Part shown: in pieces, positions 1 through 11,085 of the stretch
Layout of the letters: each line of letters begins with the position of its first letter
How positions within the stretch are numbered: position 1 is the stretch's first letter
Program-made: the position numbers and the translations under genes
Notes under the pieces: generated by a model
What the model saw: only the letters and a program-made list of their open reading frames with translations
What the model was told of the DNA's origin: nothing
Database searches by the model: none
From: Streptomyces sp. CG 926
Lineage (GTDB): Bacteria; Actinomycetota; Actinomycetes; Streptomycetales; Streptomycetaceae
Assembly (NCBI RefSeq): GCF_003148825.1
Contig: NZ_QGGZ01000011.1
Coordinates: 338,359-402,358 of the forward strand
Reading direction: 5' to 3'
Length of the DNA stretch: 64,000 nt

Positions 1-166
1 ACAGGTACGCGCCGGTGCGGGCGAGGGTGGCGGTGCCGCCCTGCTCGGTGGCGGTCTCGTGCTTGGACAGGCCCACCAGGCCCAGGGTGAACAGGGCCAC
101 GAGCGCGACGGTGGCGGAGAGGCTGACCCCGAAGACGGAGCCGAGTGCTTCCCAGTCGATCTTCAT
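1..166 (-). CDS. small membrane protein, partial (C-terminus off the window)
   Basis: The visible 55 residues begin MKIDWEALGSVFGVSLSATV and form one hydrophobic membrane segment (about residues 10-33) followed by a short polar stretch. The stop codon lies beyond the left edge. The start lies 41 bp downstream of the pit stop on the same strand, so the two are probably co-transcribed. I know no assigned function; its position after a Pit transporter suggests an accessory role, which is inference only. Confidence 0.7.
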   Translation of the reverse strand, partial: MKIDWEALGSVFGVSLSATVALVALFTLGLVGLSKHETATEQGGTATLARTGAYL

Positions 167-206
167 ACTGCCACTTTCTGAGTGTCCGGGTCTCTGTATG
201 TCTCGG

Positions 207-1508
<1,302 letters not shown>

Positions 1509-1555
1509 TTACCCAGGCTTCTGTTTGACGTCAGTGGCTCGGCGACCGTAGGCAA

Positions 1556-1577
1556 TCTGGGTGAACGGAAGATGAAC
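1556..1577 (-). promoter_or_regulatory. PHO box (PhoP-binding direct repeats) for pit
   Basis: Read on the minus strand, two adjacent 11-bp units GTTCATCTTCC and GTTCACCCAGA match the Streptomyces PhoP direct-repeat unit, whose conserved part is GTTCACC. The site lies upstream of the pit start, where PhoP would be expected to bind. The match is seen directly; occupancy is inferred. Confidence 0.8.
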
Positions 1578-1793
1578 TGGCGCGGGCGGAGCGGTGTACT
1601 GGCGCGGGGTGTGATCGGGCCATTCGTCCTGATTCTTCCGTAGATAACGCGATTAATGCACGTCAAAGCCGGGTGAATGAGCCCCTCCGGCGGCTGTCCC
1701 ACGCACGTCCGCCCCCACCGCCGGAGCGCCGAAAGAGACTTAGATCACTCGGCGGCGGACCGGCTCGCGGCGACGGCGGAGGGATCCGCTCCG

Positions 1794-2957
1794 GTGGCCC
1801 GCCGAAGACCCCGACCCGACACTGGAGCAGTGCGTACCGCGACAGCGACGGCAGCGGCCGTCACCACGACTCTGCTGGGTGCCGGCGCGGCCGCCGTCGT
1901 CATCGGCAGGCACGCCGCCGACGCGGCCCTGCGGCCCGAACCCGGACGACCCCTGCCCGGCGGACGGCTCAGCGTCCACTCCGTGGCCGACGGCCGGATC
2001 ACCCTGACCCGCTCGCTCGCCTCCCTGCGCCCAGGTACCTACGGCCTGGTCGCACCCGGCGTGCACGCCGTCGTCGGGCCCGTGGTCCCGGGCGCCGACC
2101 CCGGCCCGGACGCGGTCGTGCGGCGACTCGTCTCCGTCGGTCACGGCACCCTCGCGCCCGGCACCCGGGTCTCCCTCACCCCCCAGGTGTACGTGGGCAA
2201 CCCGCGCACGGCCCTCGGGCTCGACCACGCCGACGTGGACATCCCCGGGGAGCTCGGCGCCCTGCCCGCCTGGTTCCTGCCCGCCGCTCGGGACACCTGG
2301 GTGATCACCGTGCACGGGCTCGGCGCCGGCCGCGAGCACCCGATGGTGGTCATGCCCTTCCTGCACCGCCATCAGCTGCCCGTCCTGGACCTCGGCTACC
2401 GGGGCGACCTGGGCGCCCCCGCCTCCCCGGACGGCCTCGGCCACCTCGGTGAATCCGAATGGCGTGACCTGGACGCCGCCATCCGCTACGCCCTGCGCTA
2501 CGGAGCCCGCCGCGTGATCCTGTACGGCTGGTCCACCGGCGCCACCATGGCCCTGCGCGCCTTCGAGCGCTCGCCGCTGGCCCACCGGATCTCCGGGCTG
2601 GTCCTCGACTCCCCGGTGCTCGACCGGGACGCCACCCTGCGGGGCCTCGCCGCGGCGCGCGGCGTCCCCCGGGTGGTCCTGCCGCTGGCGGTCCGGGCCG
2701 CCGAGGGCCTCACGGGCCTGCGCGCCGCCCCCCGGCCGGCGGACGCCGACCCCACAGTGCTGCGCGTCCCCGTACTGATCGTCCACGGCCCGGACGACAG
2801 CCTCGCCCCCTGGGGCCCCTCCCGCGCACTCGCCGCCGCCCGCCCCGACCTCGTCACGCTGCACACCGTGGCCGGGGCCGGGCACGGCGCGATGTGGAAC
2901 GCTGACCCGGCCGGTTACGAGGAGGCCCTGCGCCGCTTCCTCACCCCTCTCATGTGA
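1794..2957 (+). CDS. membrane-anchored or secreted alpha/beta hydrolase
   Basis: The sequence has the alpha/beta-hydrolase triad layout: nucleophile elbow GWSTGA (Ser about 247), acid residue in VHGPDDS (Asp about 334-335) and histidine in GAGHGAMW (about 364). An N-terminal hydrophobic run rich in Ala/Val (about residues 18-33) could be a signal anchor. I chose the GTG at 1794 because GGAGGG lies about 10 nt upstream; the frame is open from 1677, and a GTG at 1830 also starts a plausible protein. Substrate unknown. It is monocistronic, transcribed away from pit and followed by a terminator. Confidence 0.8.
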   Translation: MARRRPRPDTGAVRTATATAAAVTTTLLGAGAAAVVIGRHAADAALRPEPGRPLPGGRLSVHSVADGRITLTRSLASLRPGTYGLVAPGVHAVVGPVVPGADPGPDAVVRRLVSVGHGTLAPGTRVSLTPQVYVGNPRTALGLDHADVDIPGELGALPAWFLPAARDTWVITVHGLGAGREHPMVVMPFLHRHQLPVLDLGYRGDLGAPASPDGLGHLGESEWRDLDAAIRYALRYGARRVILYGWSTGATMALRAFERSPLAHRISGLVLDSPVLDRDATLRGLAAARGVPRVVLPLAVRAAEGLTGLRAAPRPADADPTVLRVPVLIVHGPDDSLAPWGPSRALAAARPDLVTLHTVAGAGHGAMWNADPAGYEEALRRFLTPLM

Positions 2958-3019
2958 AGACCGTGTCGAGGCCCGCGCCGAAGCCCTCGTGAACGGCCGT
3001 GTGAAGGGGTCTCATGTGA

Positions 3020-3042
3020 AGGCCCTGTGACGGACAGGGCCT
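3020..3042 (+). terminator. hairpin terminator after the hydrolase
   Basis: AGGCCCTGT and ACAGGGCCT form a perfect 9-bp stem around loop GACGG, about 60 bp after the stop. There is no strong T-run, as is common in Streptomyces. A 12-bp direct repeat TCTCATGTGAAG occurs at 2948-2959, across the stop codon, and at 3010-3021, at the foot of the hairpin. Confidence 0.6.
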
Positions 3043-3136
3043 CACGGGCGGCTTGTCCCGGTCTGCGCTGCGGGTGGGCGGCGGCAACGGCCGGTTCCGT
3101 TTGGGCTTTCGGCCAGTGACGGGCGAGACTGCTTCC

Positions 3137-4561
3137 GTGACGTCCCGAAAGCCTGATGAGCAGTTGGCTCGCGACTCCAGACTCCGACTCGTCTCGCCGC
3201 GTTCCGTCGCCGCGGCCCGCAAGGCGGTGACCGACCGACGCACCCGGCCCGCGCCCAGGCCCCCGGCGGGTACACCCGCCACGGCCGACCTCGCGAACCG
3301 GGCCCGGGCCTCGCTCGCCGACGCCGTACGCCTGACCCGCTGGGCCGAGCGCAACCTCGGCGCCGGAGACGGCGGCCGGCCCGCCCCCACCGGCGCCCTG
3401 CCCGCGTCCGACGTCGAACGCGCCGCCGAGGAACTGGGCCTGACGCACGGCCAGATCCAGGTCGGCTGGGACCGCGCCCGCCTCGCCGGACTGGTGGAGG
3501 TGCACGGCGGTCACGCCCGCCCCGGCTGGCGGCTGCGCGCCTGGGACCGCGACGACACCGCCGTACTGCGCGGCTGGGTCGCCCTCTTCGACGCCTGGTC
3601 GCTGGTCCATCCCGCACCCGCCGACATCGCCCCCTCGGCCGTCGCCGAGGTCGTCGAGGCGATGCCCCAACTCCTCTCCCTGCTCCAGCTGTCCGCCGGC
3701 CCGGTGACCGTCCCCGACCTGCTCGACCTGCTCGGGCAGCGCGTCACCGAACTGCGCGACGAGCGGTGCGAGATCCCCTACGAGTCCGAGCCGACCGTGG
3801 CACTGACGTCCGCCGCGGGATCCGCGGAGGCCCGCCCCGTCCCGCTCGCCCGGCTGCTGCGCTGGGCGCTCGGCGGACTCGCCGCCGTGGACGCCGTCAC
3901 CCTCGGCCCCGCCCGGGCCACGCTCACCCCGCTCGGCAGCTGGGCCGTCTGGGTCAAGCTGGAGCAGATCTGCGTCGCCGCGCAGAGCCCCGCCGGGAAC
4001 ATCGAGCAGTCCGCCGCCGCCATGCTGCACGGCTGCGCGCGGCTCACCCCGGGACCCGCCCGCGCCGAGTACCAGGCCTGGCTCGCCGCCCGGCCCGTCG
4101 GCCACGCCGTGACCGAGCTGCTGCAGGCCGCCCGGGGCGAGGACGCCCTGCTGCGCGGCCTCGCCTTCGAGGCGCTGCGCGTGGTCGGCGCCCCCGCCGA
4201 GCCCGAGGTGCGCGCCGCCGTGCGCGAACCGGCCCTGCGCCCCTACGCCCTGCTCTGGCTCGCCGTGCACGACGGGGTCGACCCCGACGACGCCCAGGAC
4301 GTCCTGACCGCCGAGGAGTCGACCTGGCTCTGGGTGGACACCGCGGCCGCCATCGCCGACCACGGGGAGGCCGAGCTGCTGGCCCGCCACCTGGACTCCG
4401 CCGTGCGGACCACCGTCCCCCGGCTGCTGGACGAGGTCCGCGCGGTCGGCCATCCGCGCACGGTGCAGGTGCTGGTCGCGCTCGCCGCGGCTCACCCCGA
4501 CCCGACGCTGGCCAAGGCGGTCCGCCGGGCCGCCTTCCAGGTCCACACCGGCGGCGAGTGA
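3137..4561 (+). CDS. conserved hypothetical cytoplasmic protein (possible DNA-binding)
   Basis: I do not recognise a named family. The 474-residue soluble protein has a basic N-terminus (about residues 1-55), then a stretch reading SDVERAAEELGLTHGQIQVG and GLVEVHG (about 95-125) that looks like a winged-helix unit. The remainder is Ala/Leu-rich helical sequence resembling HEAT-type repeats. The GTG at 3137 (product begins VTSRKPDEQ) was preferred over upstream starts because conservation-like sequence begins there; its RBS is weak. A long open frame exists on the opposite strand, but its Gly/Arg-rich composition marks it as a GC shadow. Confidence 0.7.
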   Translation: MTSRKPDEQLARDSRLRLVSPRSVAAARKAVTDRRTRPAPRPPAGTPATADLANRARASLADAVRLTRWAERNLGAGDGGRPAPTGALPASDVERAAEELGLTHGQIQVGWDRARLAGLVEVHGGHARPGWRLRAWDRDDTAVLRGWVALFDAWSLVHPAPADIAPSAVAEVVEAMPQLLSLLQLSAGPVTVPDLLDLLGQRVTELRDERCEIPYESEPTVALTSAAGSAEARPVPLARLLRWALGGLAAVDAVTLGPARATLTPLGSWAVWVKLEQICVAAQSPAGNIEQSAAAMLHGCARLTPGPARAEYQAWLAARPVGHAVTELLQAARGEDALLRGLAFEALRVVGAPAEPEVRAAVREPALRPYALLWLAVHDGVDPDDAQDVLTAEESTWLWVDTAAAIADHGEAELLARHLDSAVRTTVPRLLDEVRAVGHPRTVQVLVALAAAHPDPTLAKAVRRAAFQVHTGGE

Positions 4562-4603
4562 TCCCGTAGGAGAACGCGGGTGGGAACGGGCGCGCCGTCG
4601 GGG

Positions 4604-4999
4604 TCAGACCTGCGGCGCGTACGTCCCGAAGCTCCAGACGTTGCCCTCCGCGTCACGGGCCATGTAGTCACGGGAGCCGTAGTCCTGGTCGGTGGGCTCC
4701 ATCACGATCTCCGCGCCGTGCTCGACCGCCCGCCGGTGGTGGGCGTCCACGTCGGCGACCACCACATAGACCCCCGAGGGGCCGGCTCCCTCCATGGCCT
4801 TGTCGAAGGCTCCGCCCCGGCCCGAGCTGCCCAGCATCACCATGCCGTTGCCGTACGCCAGCTCGGCGTGCATCACCGAGCCGTCCTCACCTTCGTAGAC
4901 GGCGACCTGGCTGAAGCCGAAGGCCTCGGTCAGCAGCTTGATGGCCGCCTTCGCGTCGCGGTAGACCAGGGTGGGACAGATGGACGGAACGCCTGACAT
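4604..4999 (-). CDS. VOC / glyoxalase-superfamily protein (PhnB-like)
   Basis: The 131-residue protein has the paired beta-alpha-beta-beta-beta modules of the vicinal-oxygen-chelate fold: YRDAKAAIKLLTEAFGF at the start and GNVWSFGTY at the end. The typical ExDG-type segment (YEGEDGSVMHAEL) is also present. The family includes metal-dependent dioxygenases, isomerases and antibiotic-binding proteins, so substrate cannot be assigned. The ATG at 4999 has GGGAG 8 nt upstream; a GTG three codons earlier is less likely. Confidence 0.82.
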   Translation of the reverse strand: MSGVPSICPTLVYRDAKAAIKLLTEAFGFSQVAVYEGEDGSVMHAELAYGNGMVMLGSSGRGGAFDKAMEGAGPSGVYVVVADVDAHHRRAVEHGAEIVMEPTDQDYGSRDYMARDAEGNVWSFGTYAPQV

Positions 5000-5062
5000 G
5001 ACGATCACTCCCTCTCGTGACGGTGACCCGCGTCACACCAGCATGGCAGGCGTCACCGACAG

Positions 5063-5959
5063 TCAGCGGAAGGTGTTGCACTGGGCCATGTCGCCGGTCC
5101 GGTAGCCCTGGTAGAACCACTGCTGACGCTGCTCGGCCGAGCCGTGCGTCCAGGACTCCGGGGACACCCGGCCCTGGAACTTCTCCTGGATCCGGTCGTC
5201 GCCGACCGCGGCCGCCGCGTTCAGCCCGTCCCGGATGTCCGCCTCCGTCAACGACGTGATCAGCGGGCGCCCGGTGGAGGCGTCCGCGACGTTCGTCGCG
5301 TTGTGCGCCCACACCCCGGCGTAGCAGTCGGCCTGCAGCTCGACCTTGACCGCGTTGCTGTTCGGACCCACCCGGCCGTCCTGGGCCCGCTGGAGGGTTC
5401 CGGTCAGGTTCTGGATGTGGTGCCCGTACTCGTGGGCGACGACGTAGGCCTGGGCGAAGGGGCCGCCGGTCGCGCCGAACTTCGTCCGCAGGTCGTCGAA
5501 GAAGCCCAGGTCCAGATAGACCTGCCGGTCCGCCGGGCAGTAGAAGGGGCCCACCGCCGCGCTCGCGGTCCCGCACGCGGTGTTCACCCGGTTCTCGAAG
5601 AACACGGTCGACGCCGGGCTGTACCGGCCGCCGCGCTCGGCGAACTCCTGCTTCCAGAAGGCCTGGGTGCTCCGGACGACCGCCACCAGCCGGCAGTCCT
5701 CGCGCGCGTTCGCGTCCCGCCCCGACTTGCAGGCCTGCTGCACCTGGTTGAGCGACGAGGAGATCGGCGTCGGCTCGGGCTCACCGGTGGACAGCCCCAG
5801 CTGGTCCGGCCCCACGCCGAACAGCAGCCCGATGACCAGCGCGATCAGACCGACGATGCCGCCGCCGACGGTGGCCTTCCCGCCCGGGATCCGGCCGCCA
5901 CCGCCCCGCATGTCCTTGACCTCGGAGCTGTCGAGACTGGCGTCGTCGTCGAACTGCAT
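5063..5959 (-). CDS. neutral zinc metallopeptidase (YpfJ family)
   Basis: The 298-residue protein has a charged, Gly-rich cytoplasmic N-terminus, a single membrane segment (about residues 31-48) and an extracytoplasmic peptidase domain. The zinc motif HEYGHH (176-181; catalytic Glu 177) and late ESWTHGSAEQR segment match the YpfJ/putative neutral zinc metallopeptidase family (PF04228). Paired cysteines in the domain suggest disulfides outside the membrane. A GGAGGG ribosome-binding site precedes the ATG. Its target is unknown. Confidence 0.9.
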   Translation of the reverse strand: MQFDDDASLDSSEVKDMRGGGGRIPGGKATVGGGIVGLIALVIGLLFGVGPDQLGLSTGEPEPTPISSSLNQVQQACKSGRDANAREDCRLVAVVRSTQAFWKQEFAERGGRYSPASTVFFENRVNTACGTASAAVGPFYCPADRQVYLDLGFFDDLRTKFGATGGPFAQAYVVAHEYGHHIQNLTGTLQRAQDGRVGPNSNAVKVELQADCYAGVWAHNATNVADASTGRPLITSLTEADIRDGLNAAAAVGDDRIQEKFQGRVSPESWTHGSAEQRQQWFYQGYRTGDMAQCNTFR

Positions 5960-6150
5960 CCCGCACCGCCCTCCATCCGTGACCCAGGCGCGGTCGCGTC
6001 TCCGCCCATGCGGCGAGTATCAACCCAATCGTCCCTGTATGCGCCTCGGCCGCTCCGTGGGGCCGCCGGCCCGAACGGGGGATACGGGGGAGCGGATCCC
6101 GCAGGCCGGACGGCCGGGCCCGGGCCCGGAAAGTAGTTGCGCACCCCCGG

Positions 6151-6156
6151 TAGAAT
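6151..6156 (+). promoter_or_regulatory. -10 element for the ABC-F leader transcript
   Basis: TAGAAT lies exactly 7 nt before the ATG of the seven-codon ORF at 6164, so transcription would be predicted to start at or next to the A of that ATG. No good -35 hexamer is visible. Confidence 0.45.
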
Positions 6157-6163
6157 GTCTCTC

Positions 6164-6187
6164 ATGGCAAATCTCCTCGCGGATTAG
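6164..6187 (+). CDS. seven-codon mini-ORF (MANLLAD), possible leader peptide of the ABC-F gene
   Basis: ATG-GCA-AAT-CTC-CTC-GCG-GAT-TAG encodes MANLLAD and ends 62 nt before the ABC-F start. No Shine-Dalgarno sequence precedes it, but the -10-like TAGAAT 7 nt upstream would make it leaderless. A palindrome CGAAGCTTCG follows at about 6193. Ribosome-protection ABC-F genes are often controlled by stalling on such short leaders, which makes this a candidate uORF; translation is not shown. Confidence 0.4.
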   Translation: MANLLAD

Positions 6188-6249
6188 CGGCGTCGAAGCT
6201 TCGCGTCCTGCCCCCCTTCCGCCGACCCGACCCGCCCTGGAGTATTTCC

Positions 6250-7848
<1,599 letters not shown>

Positions 7849-7851
7849 TCG

Positions 7852-7869
7852 GGTTCCGGTTCCGGTTCC
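7852..7869 (+). repeat. three tandem GGTTCC hexamers
   Basis: Three perfect copies of GGTTCC begin 4 nt after the ABC-F stop codon. The same hexamer in complement (GGAACC) recurs in the coding microsatellite at 20004-20090. Confidence 0.8.
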
Positions 7870-7875
7870 GCTTCT

Positions 7876-7914
7876 GATCCAATTCCTTATGGATCATTCG
7901 GCTCACGGGTGATC
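7876..7914. promoter_or_regulatory. cluster of three GATC sites upstream of gbn
   Basis: GATC occurs at 7876, 7892 and 7911, within 39 bp, and the first two form an inverted repeat (GATCC...GGATC). Gbn is reported to bind GATC-containing sites, so these could be autoregulatory, though they lie about 300 bp from the gbn start. Confidence 0.35.
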
Positions 7915-7958
7915 CATCATCTGAGTGAGACGGTCTCGTACCGTTGCGCGTCGTACGA

Positions 7959-7998
7959 CGGCCCCGGCCGCACCTTCGAGGGTGCGCGACCGGGGCCG
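7959..7998 (+). terminator. strong hairpin between ABC-F and gbn
   Basis: CGGCCCCGG...CGCACC pairs with GGTGCG...CCGGGGCCG around a TTCGAG loop, and TTCATTTT follows. It most likely ends the ABC-F transcript. The rest of the 364-bp gap to gbn (7849-8212) holds the hexamer repeat, the GATC cluster and no convincing gene. Confidence 0.75.
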
Positions 7999-8212
7999 TT
8001 CATTTTCCGCTTCCGCGCCCCTGACCTGGAGATTCCTGGCGCGGGCAGCGGAGTGTGACGGAAGTCATGCAGCGGAAGGGAAGATTCCGTTCTGCTCGGG
8101 TGTCCACCGGTCGAGAAATGCCGTCGTACCGACCTTGCTGAATGGGTGGCCAGGAAGCGTGGGAGGGGTGATCATGAGAAGTCCAGAGCGCACTTCCCAT
8201 GAGGAGGCACGG

Positions 8213-8434
8213 GTGGCCGAGACTCTGAAGAAGGGCAGCCGGGTAACCGGCGCCGCGCGCGACAAGCTCGCGGCAGACCTGAAGAAGAAGTACGACTCCG
8301 GTGCGAGTATCCGGGCGCTGGCCGAAGAGACCGGCCGGTCCTACGGATTCGTCCATCGGATGCTCAGTGAGTCCGGGGTGTCGCTGCGTGGTCGCGGAGG
8401 CGCGACGCGAGGCAAGAAGGCTGCTACGGCCTGA
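8213..8434 (+). CDS. gbn: Gbn, GATC-binding nucleoid-associated protein
   Basis: The 73-residue basic protein begins VAETLKKGSRVTGAARDKLA and contains one helix-turn-helix (SIRALAEETGRSYGFVHRML, about residues 30-49) with a basic RGRGGATRGKKA tail. Length, sequence and position downstream of an ABC-F gene match what I recall of SCO1839 (Gbn), a Streptomyces-specific nucleoid protein that recognises GATC sites and affects sporulation and antibiotic production. The GTG start has GAGGAG about 6 nt upstream; the open frame upstream is non-coding in character. Confidence 0.9.
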   Translation: MAETLKKGSRVTGAARDKLAADLKKKYDSGASIRALAEETGRSYGFVHRMLSESGVSLRGRGGATRGKKAATA

Positions 8435-8593
8435 CCCCGGGCCCATCGGTTCCGACGTTCCAACAGCTTCAAGGTTCATCATGATCCGACGGTTCCTTCG
8501 GTGACCCCCGGTCGGCCTTCCGGTCGACCGGGTGGTTACTGTGCAGTCACTTAGGCCGAGCTTGCGGCCGACTGCACACCGGAGGCATGAGAG

Positions 8594-9373
8594 ATGGCTC
8601 TGCTCGACAAGGACGGCGTACGACTCACCGTCGACGACACGGTCGCCACGGTGACACTGACCAATCCGGCCAAGCGAAATGCCCAATCCCCCGCGCTCTG
8701 GCGGGCTTTGGCCGAGGCCGGGAGGTTGTTGCCGGGCACCGTCCGGATCGTTGTGCTGCGCGGTGAGGGTATGTCCTTCTCCGCAGGGCTCGACCGGCAG
8801 GCGTTCACCCCCGAAGGTTTCGAGGGCGAGCCGTCCTTCCTCGATCTGGCACGCGGTTCGGACGAACTGCTCGACTCCACGATCGCCGAGTACCAGGAGG
8901 CATTCACCTGGTGGAGGCGTAACGACATCATCTCCGTCGCCGCCGTGCAGGGGCACGCGATCGGCGCCGGCTTCCAGCTCGCGCTCGCGTGCGACCTGCG
9001 CGTGGTCGCGGACGACGTGCAGTTCGCCATGCGCGAGACCAGCCTCGGTCTGGTCCCCGACCTGGCCGGTACCCAGCCCCTGACCTCCCTGGTCGGCTAC
9101 GCCCGCGCGCTGGAGATCTGCGCGACGGGCCGTTTCGTGCACGCCGAGGAGGCGGAACGGGTCGGCCTCGCCAACCTCGTCGTGCCCGCGGACGAGCTCG
9201 ACGCGGCCGTCCAGGACCTCACCACGGCCCTGCTGGCACCCCCGCGCGACGCCGTGATCGAGACGAAGACGCTGCTGCGTTCCGCCCAGGCCCGCCCCTA
9301 CGACGACCAGCGCGCCGCCGAGCGCGCGGCCCAGGCCCGCCGCCTGCGGGACCTGGCCGGTCTCTCCGACTGA
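8594..9373 (+). CDS. enoyl-CoA hydratase/isomerase family protein
   Basis: The 259-residue crotonase-fold protein has the first oxyanion segment (MSFSAGLDRQAF, about 57-68) and the second (AAVQGHAIGAGFQLALACDLRVVAD, about 118-142). The MRETSLGLVPDLAGT segment follows, with an aspartate and no glutamate at the usual acid position, so the exact reaction (hydration, isomerisation or other) is uncertain. It is probably a stand-alone gene between gbn and the Asp23 operon. Confidence 0.85.
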   Translation: MALLDKDGVRLTVDDTVATVTLTNPAKRNAQSPALWRALAEAGRLLPGTVRIVVLRGEGMSFSAGLDRQAFTPEGFEGEPSFLDLARGSDELLDSTIAEYQEAFTWWRRNDIISVAAVQGHAIGAGFQLALACDLRVVADDVQFAMRETSLGLVPDLAGTQPLTSLVGYARALEICATGRFVHAEEAERVGLANLVVPADELDAAVQDLTTALLAPPRDAVIETKTLLRSAQARPYDDQRAAERAAQARRLRDLAGLSD

Positions 9374-9500
9374 GGGTCGCCGCGACACCGGAGCCCCGGG
9401 CGAAGTCGGCCAGCCGACCGGCGTAGTCCCGGGGCGCCGTCGCGTTCCGGCGCCTAACGTGGTGCGGAGTGAGTCCGCTCTCCACGCGAAGGGACACGCG

Positions 9501-9932
9501 ATGACCGAATCCGTATCAGGGGGCTCCGGCAAGGAGCCCGGCGACCGGGGACGTACGAGCATCGCCGACGGGGTGGTCGAGAAGATCGCCGGACTGGCCG
9601 CCCGCGAGGTGGTCGGCGTGCACGCCATGGGCAGCGGCAGCGGCCTCTCCCGCACCTTCGGCGCCGTCCGCGACCGGGTACCAGGCGGCCAGAAGGCCCA
9701 GGTCAGCCGCGGGGTCAAGGCAGAGGTCGGCGAGGTCCAGACCGCCCTCGACCTGGAGATCGTCGTGGACTACGGGGTCTCCATCCGCGACGTGGCGCGG
9801 GCGGTCCGGGAGAACGTCATCTCGGCCGTCGAGCGGATGACCGGCCTGGAGGTCGTCGAGGTCAACATCGCGGTGAGCGACGTCAAGCTGCCGGATGAGC
9901 CCGACGAGGAGCCGGAATCCCGACTCCAGTAG
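9501..9932 (+). CDS. Asp23/Gls24 family envelope stress protein (copy 1)
   Basis: The 143-residue protein carries the Asp23 domain: GRTSIADGVVEKIAGLAAREVVGVHAMG at the front, DLEIVVDYGVSIRDVARAVRENV in the middle and GLEVVEVNIAVSDV at the end. In Gram-positives these proteins form cortical assemblies at the membrane, held by AmaP. The ATG has AAGGGA 6-7 nt upstream. It opens a tight five-gene cluster with a membrane mini-protein, a second Asp23-like protein, a DUF6286 protein and AmaP. Confidence 0.9.
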   Translation: MTESVSGGSGKEPGDRGRTSIADGVVEKIAGLAAREVVGVHAMGSGSGLSRTFGAVRDRVPGGQKAQVSRGVKAEVGEVQTALDLEIVVDYGVSIRDVARAVRENVISAVERMTGLEVVEVNIAVSDVKLPDEPDEEPESRLQ

Positions 9933-9947
9933 CCGAGAGGACCCCGC

Positions 9948-10133
9948 ATGAGCATGGCGATCGCCGGAATGTTCGCCGGCATGGCCCTCGCGTTCGCCGG
10001 CTACTTCGGTGGATTCGGGGCCTTCCTGCTGGTGGCCGCCCTCGGCGCCATCGGTTTCGTCGCCGGACGGTTCCTCGACGGGGACCTGGAACCGGGTGAC
10101 CTGTTCCGCCGCCGAGACGACCGGCGCGGGTGA
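9948..10133 (+). CDS. 61-residue membrane mini-protein of the Asp23 operon
   Basis: MSMAIAGMFAGMALAFAGYF begins a double hydrophobic hairpin (about residues 3-40) and the protein ends in a charged tail, LFRRRDDRRG. This resembles the DUF2273-type small membrane protein often found with Asp23, though I cannot assign the family firmly. It starts 15 nt after the first Asp23 gene and ends 7 nt before the second, consistent with one transcript. Confidence 0.8.
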   Translation: MSMAIAGMFAGMALAFAGYFGGFGAFLLVAALGAIGFVAGRFLDGDLEPGDLFRRRDDRRG

Positions 10134-10140
10134 GGCGCCG

Positions 10141-10506
10141 ATGAGCAGCCCACCACGCTCCGCCCCGCCCCGGGTGGACGCCGCCGAGCGCGGTGCCACC
10201 CGAATCGCCGACCGGGTCGTCGCGAAGATCGCCGCCCAGGCCGCCCGGGAGGCGCTCACCACCACCCCGGGCACGCCCCCGCACGCCGCCGTCACCGTGC
10301 ACCACGACATCGCCCGGGTCCGGATCAGCCTGGAGCTGGACTACCCCTCCGACCTGGCCGCCCAGTGCGCGTCCGTCCGCCGGCAGGTCGCGCTGCGGAT
10401 CGAGGAGTGCGCGTCGATGTCCGTACCCGAGGTGGACATCGACATCGAGCACCTGCACTCCGCCCAGGCCCGGACCGCCACCGGGCGCGACCGGCGGCTG
10501 CGGTGA
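10141..10506 (+). CDS. Asp23-like protein (copy 2)
   Basis: The 121-residue protein is a shorter paralogue of the upstream Asp23: GATRIADRVVAKIAAQAAREA matches its opening helix, followed by VHHDIARVRISLELDYPSDL and a C-terminal VPEVDIDIEHLH strand. It lacks the acidic tail of copy 1. Its TGA overlaps the next gene's GTG (GTGA), implying coupled translation. A hetero-assembly with copy 1 is plausible but inferred. Confidence 0.8.
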   Translation: MSSPPRSAPPRVDAAERGATRIADRVVAKIAAQAAREALTTTPGTPPHAAVTVHHDIARVRISLELDYPSDLAAQCASVRRQVALRIEECASMSVPEVDIDIEHLHSAQARTATGRDRRLR

Positions 10507-11081
10507 CGGCCCGCGGATCCGGGGCAGGCCCGGCCTCGGGCTCTCGCCGGGTCCACCGCCTCCGCTCCGCCCGCCGGGTGCCCGCCGCGCTCACCGCCCT
10601 GGTCGTGCTCGGGGTGGCGGGCTTGTTCCTGTACGACCTGGCCGCCGTACGGGCCGGCCGACCCGGGATGAGCTGGCGCGGCGACCTGGCCGACCGGCTG
10701 GCGACGCACACCCCCGCGGACCTGGAGGTACAGCTGATCGCCGGGGCCCTGGCCCTGGCCGGGGCGCTCCTCCTGCTGCTGGCGATCACCCCCGGGCTGC
10801 GCCGGATCCTGCCGATGCTGCCCCCGGACCGGCCGGCGGGCGTCCGGGCCGGGCTCGGCCGCAAGGACGCCGCGCAGATCCTGCGGGACCGGGCCATGGA
10901 GGTGTCCGGAGTGCGGTCGGTCCGGGTCAAGGTCGGCCGGTCCCGCGTCGGGGTGCGGGCCACCTCGCACTTCCGTGAGCTGGACGACGTACGGGCCGAC
11001 CTCGACGCGGTGGTCGCCGTCGGCATCGAGGAACTGGGTCTCGCGCGTCCGCCGCAGCCGCGCGTACGGGTCAGGAGGTGA
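10503..11081 (+). CDS. DUF6286-type two-pass membrane protein
   Basis: The 192-residue protein has a basic N-terminus, two membrane segments (about 27-43 and 79-98) and a soluble C-terminal domain (KDAAQILRDRAMEVSGVRSVRVKV) that looks Asp23/AmaP-like. The GTG start overlaps the preceding stop. I recall this arrangement as DUF6286 in Streptomyces Asp23 clusters; the family name is from memory. It is likely a membrane anchor in the same complex. Confidence 0.7.
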   Translation: MTARGSGAGPASGSRRVHRLRSARRVPAALTALVVLGVAGLFLYDLAAVRAGRPGMSWRGDLADRLATHTPADLEVQLIAGALALAGALLLLLAITPGLRRILPMLPPDRPAGVRAGLGRKDAAQILRDRAMEVSGVRSVRVKVGRSRVGVRATSHFRELDDVRADLDAVVAVGIEELGLARPPQPRVRVRR

Positions 11082-11085
11082 ACGG

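Noticed and set aside
2915..4546. Long open frame on the minus strand opposite the conserved hypothetical gene
   Set aside because: Composition is Gly/Arg/Val/Gln-rich without family motifs, as expected of high-GC third-position shadows.
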